DNA of 15,512 bases from JACPTG01 sp964504135 (GTDB taxonomy: Archaea > Nanobdellota > Nanobdellia > Woesearchaeales > UBA10216): positions 1 to 15,512 of the forward strand of contig CAZDCW010000034.1 of the NCBI GenBank assembly GCA_964504135.1, written 5' to 3'. Position numbers and translations under genes: made by a program. Below, piece after piece: positions 13,288-15,512 of this stretch (the first letter of the stretch is position 1; each line of letters starts with the position of its first letter). The notes under the pieces were generated by a model. The model did no database searches. It was not told the origin of the DNA and saw only the letters and a program-made list of their open reading frames with translations.

Positions 13288-14510
13288 ATTGCAATCGCAT
13301 CAAACACATTATGCTTGCTTCTTATTATTTTCGCCCTTACATTCCCTGAGCTCCTGGGACAGTTGCTGATTGTTATGTTCCTGTTTCCGGCCACAGCTAT
13401 TTTTTCGTTTGGATACCTTCCCGGTATTTTAATTTCGGCATCTACTACCCGCCCTTTTCTGAACGGTTTTGGAAGGTTTACTGTCGGCCTTATCCTGAAC
13501 TCATCCGCAAGGTCCATTTTTGTCAGGTTTATGCCATATTTTTTCTCAAGGCCCGCAAGCCTGGCGTAGAAATCCTCCCATTTCATCGGAGTCACCGGGT
13601 TTCTTCCCCGCTTGTAATACAGGAAGTTCTGAATTCCTATTTTTGCACCAATGCCCAATGCAAATTCGACTAATTTGGGTATTTCATCGTCGTTATATCC
13701 TGGAAGCCATACCGGCGCTATGAGCAATTCTGTTTTTCCGGCAGCGTATGCAGCCATCCTTTTTATCCTTTCAATATCATACTTCCCCCAGCCAGAGATT
13801 ATCTTTGCCTTCTGGATGTCAATGGCGTTCAGCGAAAGGTTAAGCCGCTTAAGGCCTGCGGCCGCCAGCCGGTCAATGTAATCCTCGTCAAGAAGAGAGC
13901 CGTTGCTGTTCATCACCACCCCCCTCACCATTTCCAGGCCTTTAAGGTCGCTTATCAGCTCGGGAAGCGGGCCGTAAAGCGTTGGCTCGCCCTGAGAATT
14001 AATGTAGGCCTCGACTTCGCATCCCTTGAACTCTGCAAGCTTCCTAAACTCCTGAACCAGGTATTCCCTCTCAATCACAACCTCAGAAACCTTCCTTGTC
14101 CTTAATCCTTCATCTACGCTGCAGTAATTGCAATTCTCATTGCATCCTGTAAGCGGTTTTACCTCTATGATGTTCGTGTTCCTGTCAATGAGACCGAAGG
14201 CATTGCTTCCTATCAACGGTATGCCGCTGTACCTGTGGATGTAGTAGGAAGGCTTTTTTGTGACCTTGTTATACATGTTGGCAAAACCATGGTCAAGAAT
14301 CTGGTTGAACCTGGCCCGGGCTGCATTATCGGTTGACCCTTCAAAGGTTATTGATTTCCCCTCAGTTTCAAACTGGCCAATTCGTTCCAGTGTTTCATTT
14401 TCCACATCAAAGTAAAAGGTTTTTAGAAAATTAATCCTCGTCCCCCCTTCCAGCTTTTCAAAGCTCAAATCCCTGAACTCCAGCCTCGCCTGTCTAACTT
14501 CCACCTGCAT
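13284..14510 (-). CDS. Radical SAM protein with C-terminal TRAM-like domain
   Basis: GCNENCNYC gives the CxxxCxxC motif (Cys 123, 127 and 130) that binds the 4Fe-4S cluster cleaving S-adenosylmethionine. Later parts of the barrel are visible as AYINSQGEPTLYG and VVMNSNGSLLDEDYIDRLAAAGLKRLNLSLN (key GEPT and NLSLNA). Residues 1-115 form an unrecognised N-terminal part. The last 60 residues (KGRVVDAEIKIPGRYP to NVRAKIIRSKHNVFDAIAI) look like a TRAM-type OB fold, which binds RNA in other radical SAM enzymes such as methylthiotransferases. I start it at ATG 14510 (408 residues): a TATA box at 14533-14540 places transcription near 14511, so GTG 14528 would be upstream of the RNA. The substrate is unknown. 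Confidence 0.83.
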   Translation of the reverse strand: MQVEVRQARLEFRDLSFEKLEGGTRINFLKTFYFDVENETLERIGQFETEGKSITFEGSTDNAARARFNQILDHGFANMYNKVTKKPSYYIHRYSGIPLIGSNAFGLIDRNTNIIEVKPLTGCNENCNYCSVDEGLRTRKVSEVVIEREYLVQEFRKLAEFKGCEVEAYINSQGEPTLYGPLPELISDLKGLEMVRGVVMNSNGSLLDEDYIDRLAAAGLKRLNLSLNAIDIQKAKIISGWGKYDIERIKRMAAYAAGKTELLIAPVWLPGYNDDEIPKLVEFALGIGAKIGIQNFLYYKRGRNPVTPMKWEDFYARLAGLEKKYGINLTKMDLADEFRIRPTVNLPKPFRKGRVVDAEIKIPGRYPNEKIAVAGNRNITISNCPRSSGNVRAKIIRSKHNVFDAIAI

Positions 14511-14532
14511 AGGGAAAGGTAGCCTCACAGCG

Positions 14533-14540
14533 TATTTAAG
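14533..14540 (-). promoter_or_regulatory. TATA box of the radical SAM operon
   Basis: CTTAAATA on the minus strand is centred 26-27 bases before ATG 14510, as expected for a leaderless transcript. Confidence 0.6.
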
Positions 14541-14553
14541 GGTTTCTGGAAAG

Positions 14554-14563
14554 CATTTTTATA
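14554..14563 (+). promoter_or_regulatory. TATA box of the nucleotidyltransferase module
   Basis: CATTTTTATA is centred about 27 bases before ATG 14586, so this mRNA should also be leaderless; no ribosome binding site precedes the ATG. Confidence 0.6.
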
Positions 14564-14578
14564 GGCGTAACTACGCCT
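14563..14578. promoter_or_regulatory. Perfect 16-bp palindrome, probable operator
   Basis: AGGCGTA AC TACGCCT has perfect 7-bp arms. It fills the space between TATA box and start of the nucleotidyltransferase gene, where a bound protein would block transcription. Autoregulation by the module's own proteins is likely by analogy with toxin-antitoxin operons, but is inferred. Confidence 0.6.
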
Positions 14579-14585
14579 GAAAAGC

Positions 14586-15170
14586 ATGGCAGCAGGCTAT
14601 ACTGTCCAGTCAGGAACAATCGTCCTGAACAGGGAACTGACTGCCCTGGATATTTTTGTCCGCGACTTCCTTGACGTGCTGAAAAAGCACTCAGACTATC
14701 TTGTGGTGAGCGGGTATGTCAGCATAGCAACAGGCAGGTCAAGGGGCACAGAGGATGTTGACATACTGATGCCGCAGATGAGTGGGCAACATTTCGCTGG
14801 CCTGTTCAAGGCTCTTGATGACGCCGGCTACTGGTGTTACCAGGGTGATAGTGCCCCAGAATTGCTGCCTTATCATAAGGATATGCTGCCGCTGCGCTTT
14901 GCCAGAAAGGACCAAATGTTCCCCAATTTAGAGCTGATTCCGATTAACATCGCGCTTCAGTTCTTTGAATTCAACCACCCGCAGAAAATCCGGATTGATG
15001 GCTTTGAGTTTAATGCTCCGCCTATTGAATTTGAGATATTGTACAAGGAGCTGATTCTGGGAACTGAAAAGGATCTGGAGGACGCCAGGCATTTAAGGGC
15101 GTTTTTTGCCGATTGCATAAGTGATGAAAAGCTTGATAAATTCGCGAGGCTGATTAAAGAAAATGGTTAA
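14586..15170 (+). CDS. AbiEii-like nucleotidyltransferase
   Basis: The 194-residue protein has the nucleotidyltransferase core: VVSGYVSIATGRSRGTEDVDIL at about residues 40-61, with the SGY...S helix start in place of the usual GGxA/S, GR/R-T before the acidic pair, and D57 and D59 as metal ligands. The third acidic residue may lie in LELIPINIALQ or nearby. The C-terminal half, with PPIEFEILYKELILGTEKDLEDARHLRAFF, is typical of AbiEii/DUF-type nucleotidyltransferases that carry a KxxxxxxKDxxDAxHL-like stretch. Many such enzymes act as toxins or modify tRNA ends. It overlaps the next small gene by 8 bases and lies beside a tRNA gene. Whether it is a toxin is not shown. Confidence 0.78.
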   Translation: MAAGYTVQSGTIVLNRELTALDIFVRDFLDVLKKHSDYLVVSGYVSIATGRSRGTEDVDILMPQMSGQHFAGLFKALDDAGYWCYQGDSAPELLPYHKDMLPLRFARKDQMFPNLELIPINIALQFFEFNHPQKIRIDGFEFNAPPIEFEILYKELILGTEKDLEDARHLRAFFADCISDEKLDKFARLIKENG

Positions 15171-15363
15171 GGTCCTGTCAAGAATGGACTTTGTGGAGTT
15201 ATATGCCAAGGCTTTGAAGAAGGATAACAGGCATTTCGCCCAGCAGAAGATGCTCATTGAATCGCAGATGAAGTCAAGCTCACAGCTGTTTGGCAGGATG
15301 TTCAGCGGGCCTGATTTCAAGGAGAAGGCAAGGGATTACTTGAGAAAAGTTGGGCTGATTTGA
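15163..15363 (+). CDS. Small partner protein of the nucleotidyltransferase
   Basis: The 66-residue protein (MVKVLSRMDFVELYAKALKK, then basic helices ending in DYLRKVGLI) is mainly helical and basic, with no family I recognise. It begins inside the nucleotidyltransferase stop region with an 8-base overlap, so it should be translated from the same mRNA. The size and position fit an antitoxin or accessory subunit. Its stop lies 9 bases before the 3' end of the convergent tRNA gene. Confidence 0.65.
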   Translation: MVKVLSRMDFVELYAKALKKDNRHFAQQKMLIESQMKSSSQLFGRMFSGPDFKEKARDYLRKVGLI

Positions 15364-15372
15364 AATAGAATG

Positions 15373-15473
15373 CGCCGCGGCCGGGATTTTCGCCCAGAAT
15401 AGTTTCGAACCCAGACATCCTTTCGGACAGATAGGTCTTGACTACCCGCCAAACCAGATTAGGCGTCCGCGGC
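15373..15473 (-). tRNA. Type II tRNA with a 17-nt T-loop intron; identity unresolved
   Basis: On the minus strand the acceptor stem GCCGCGG (first base 15473) pairs with CCGCGGC (15380-15374), and the discriminator is G; CCA is not encoded. The D-stem is GCC/GGC. The anticodon arm GGTAG/CTATC closes the 7-base loop TCAAGAC. The long variable arm (GTCC, GAAA loop, GGAT) makes it a type II tRNA. The T-stem CTGGG pairs with CCCGG after removal of 17 bases, giving the loop TTCGAAT and 84 nt. By position the anticodon would be AAG, which archaea do not normally use; base 33 is C instead of U and base 8 is A instead of U. G at the discriminator points to Ser, the anticodon to Leu. It may be a degenerate or specialised tRNA. 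Confidence 0.75.
15387..15403 (-). other. 17-nt intron in the T-loop of the second tRNA
   Basis: The precursor has the T-stem CTGGG/CCCGG as outer helix, a perfect 4-bp central helix TTCG/CGAA, and three-base bulges AAA (5') and AAT (3'). The ten bases between (CTATTCTGGG) form mainly a loop with at most two pairs, a relaxed bulge-helix-loop form. Cutting after the second base of each bulge joins positions 59 and 60 as in the first tRNA. Confidence 0.78.
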
Positions 15474-15490
15474 ATAAGCTTTATATATGC

Positions 15491-15500
15491 TAAATATTTA
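15491..15500 (-). promoter_or_regulatory. TATA box of the second tRNA
   Basis: TAAATATTTA, itself palindromic, is centred about 23 bases before the first tRNA base on the minus strand. A further A/T run (TATATAAA) lies closer to the gene. Confidence 0.55.
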
Positions 15501-15512
15501 AGTAAACGTAGG

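Noticed and set aside
14511..14528. GTG 14528 as start of the radical SAM protein
   Set aside because: It lies upstream of the transcription start expected from the TATA box at 14533-14540.
15373..15473. Selenocysteine tRNA as identity for the second tRNA
   Set aside because: TCA occurs near the anticodon and the discriminator is G, but the D-stem is short and the acceptor and T-stem have normal lengths, so the tRNA-Sec fold does not fit.

Overview
The window is archaeal DNA. It carries ribosomal proteins found only in archaea and eukaryotes (S19e, L39e, L31e), a PDCD5-family protein, a Methanococcales-type S-layer protein, a TrmB-type regulator, TATA-box promoters that place several start codons at or near the transcription start, and two tRNA genes with bulge-helix-bulge introns. 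I cannot name the lineage; a DPANN-type or euryarchaeal genome fits, but that is inference.

Layout. Positions 1-2053 (minus strand) are a compact translation operon read as S19e, PDCD5, an unrecognised protein, L39e, L31e and the first codons of one more gene. Positions 2054-2360 are non-coding. Positions 2361-2466 are a tRNA-Leu(UAG) with a 22-nt intron in its T-loop. Positions 2467-2673 are the control region of the S-layer gene: an inverted repeat, a strong TATA box and a 21-codon leader ORF whose stop overlaps a TTG start. The S-layer protein follows (2674-5343) and ends at a T-rich terminator. A spacer with twin hairpins precedes a three-gene plus-strand operon (5605-9684): a YfhO-like membrane protein, a family 2 glycosyltransferase with TPRs, and a GT39-like membrane glycosyltransferase. 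These genes plausibly build or transfer surface glycans, possibly on the S-layer, which carries about nine N-glycosylation sequons.

Positions 9727-11704 hold a divergent pair: a stand-alone alanyl-tRNA-synthetase-like protein without editing domain (minus) and a TrmB-family regulator (plus). They share a palindromic TATA element and overlapping palindromes that look like an operator. A second twin-hairpin spacer (11705-11859) separates the regulator from a minus-strand operon (14510-11860): a radical SAM protein with a TRAM-like tail, overlapping by 4 nt a second GT39-like protein that is a paralogue of the first. Divergent from it is a two-gene module, an AbiEii-like nucleotidyltransferase and a 66-aa partner, with a perfect 16-bp palindrome between TATA box and start. 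The window ends with a second type II tRNA gene (minus strand) that also has a short T-loop intron, 17 nt, at the same position as the first.

The strongest unusual signals are the two tRNA introns at an identical T-loop position, the coupled leader ORF of the S-layer gene, the stand-alone AlaRS-like protein with its regulator, and a twin-hairpin element shared by two spacers.
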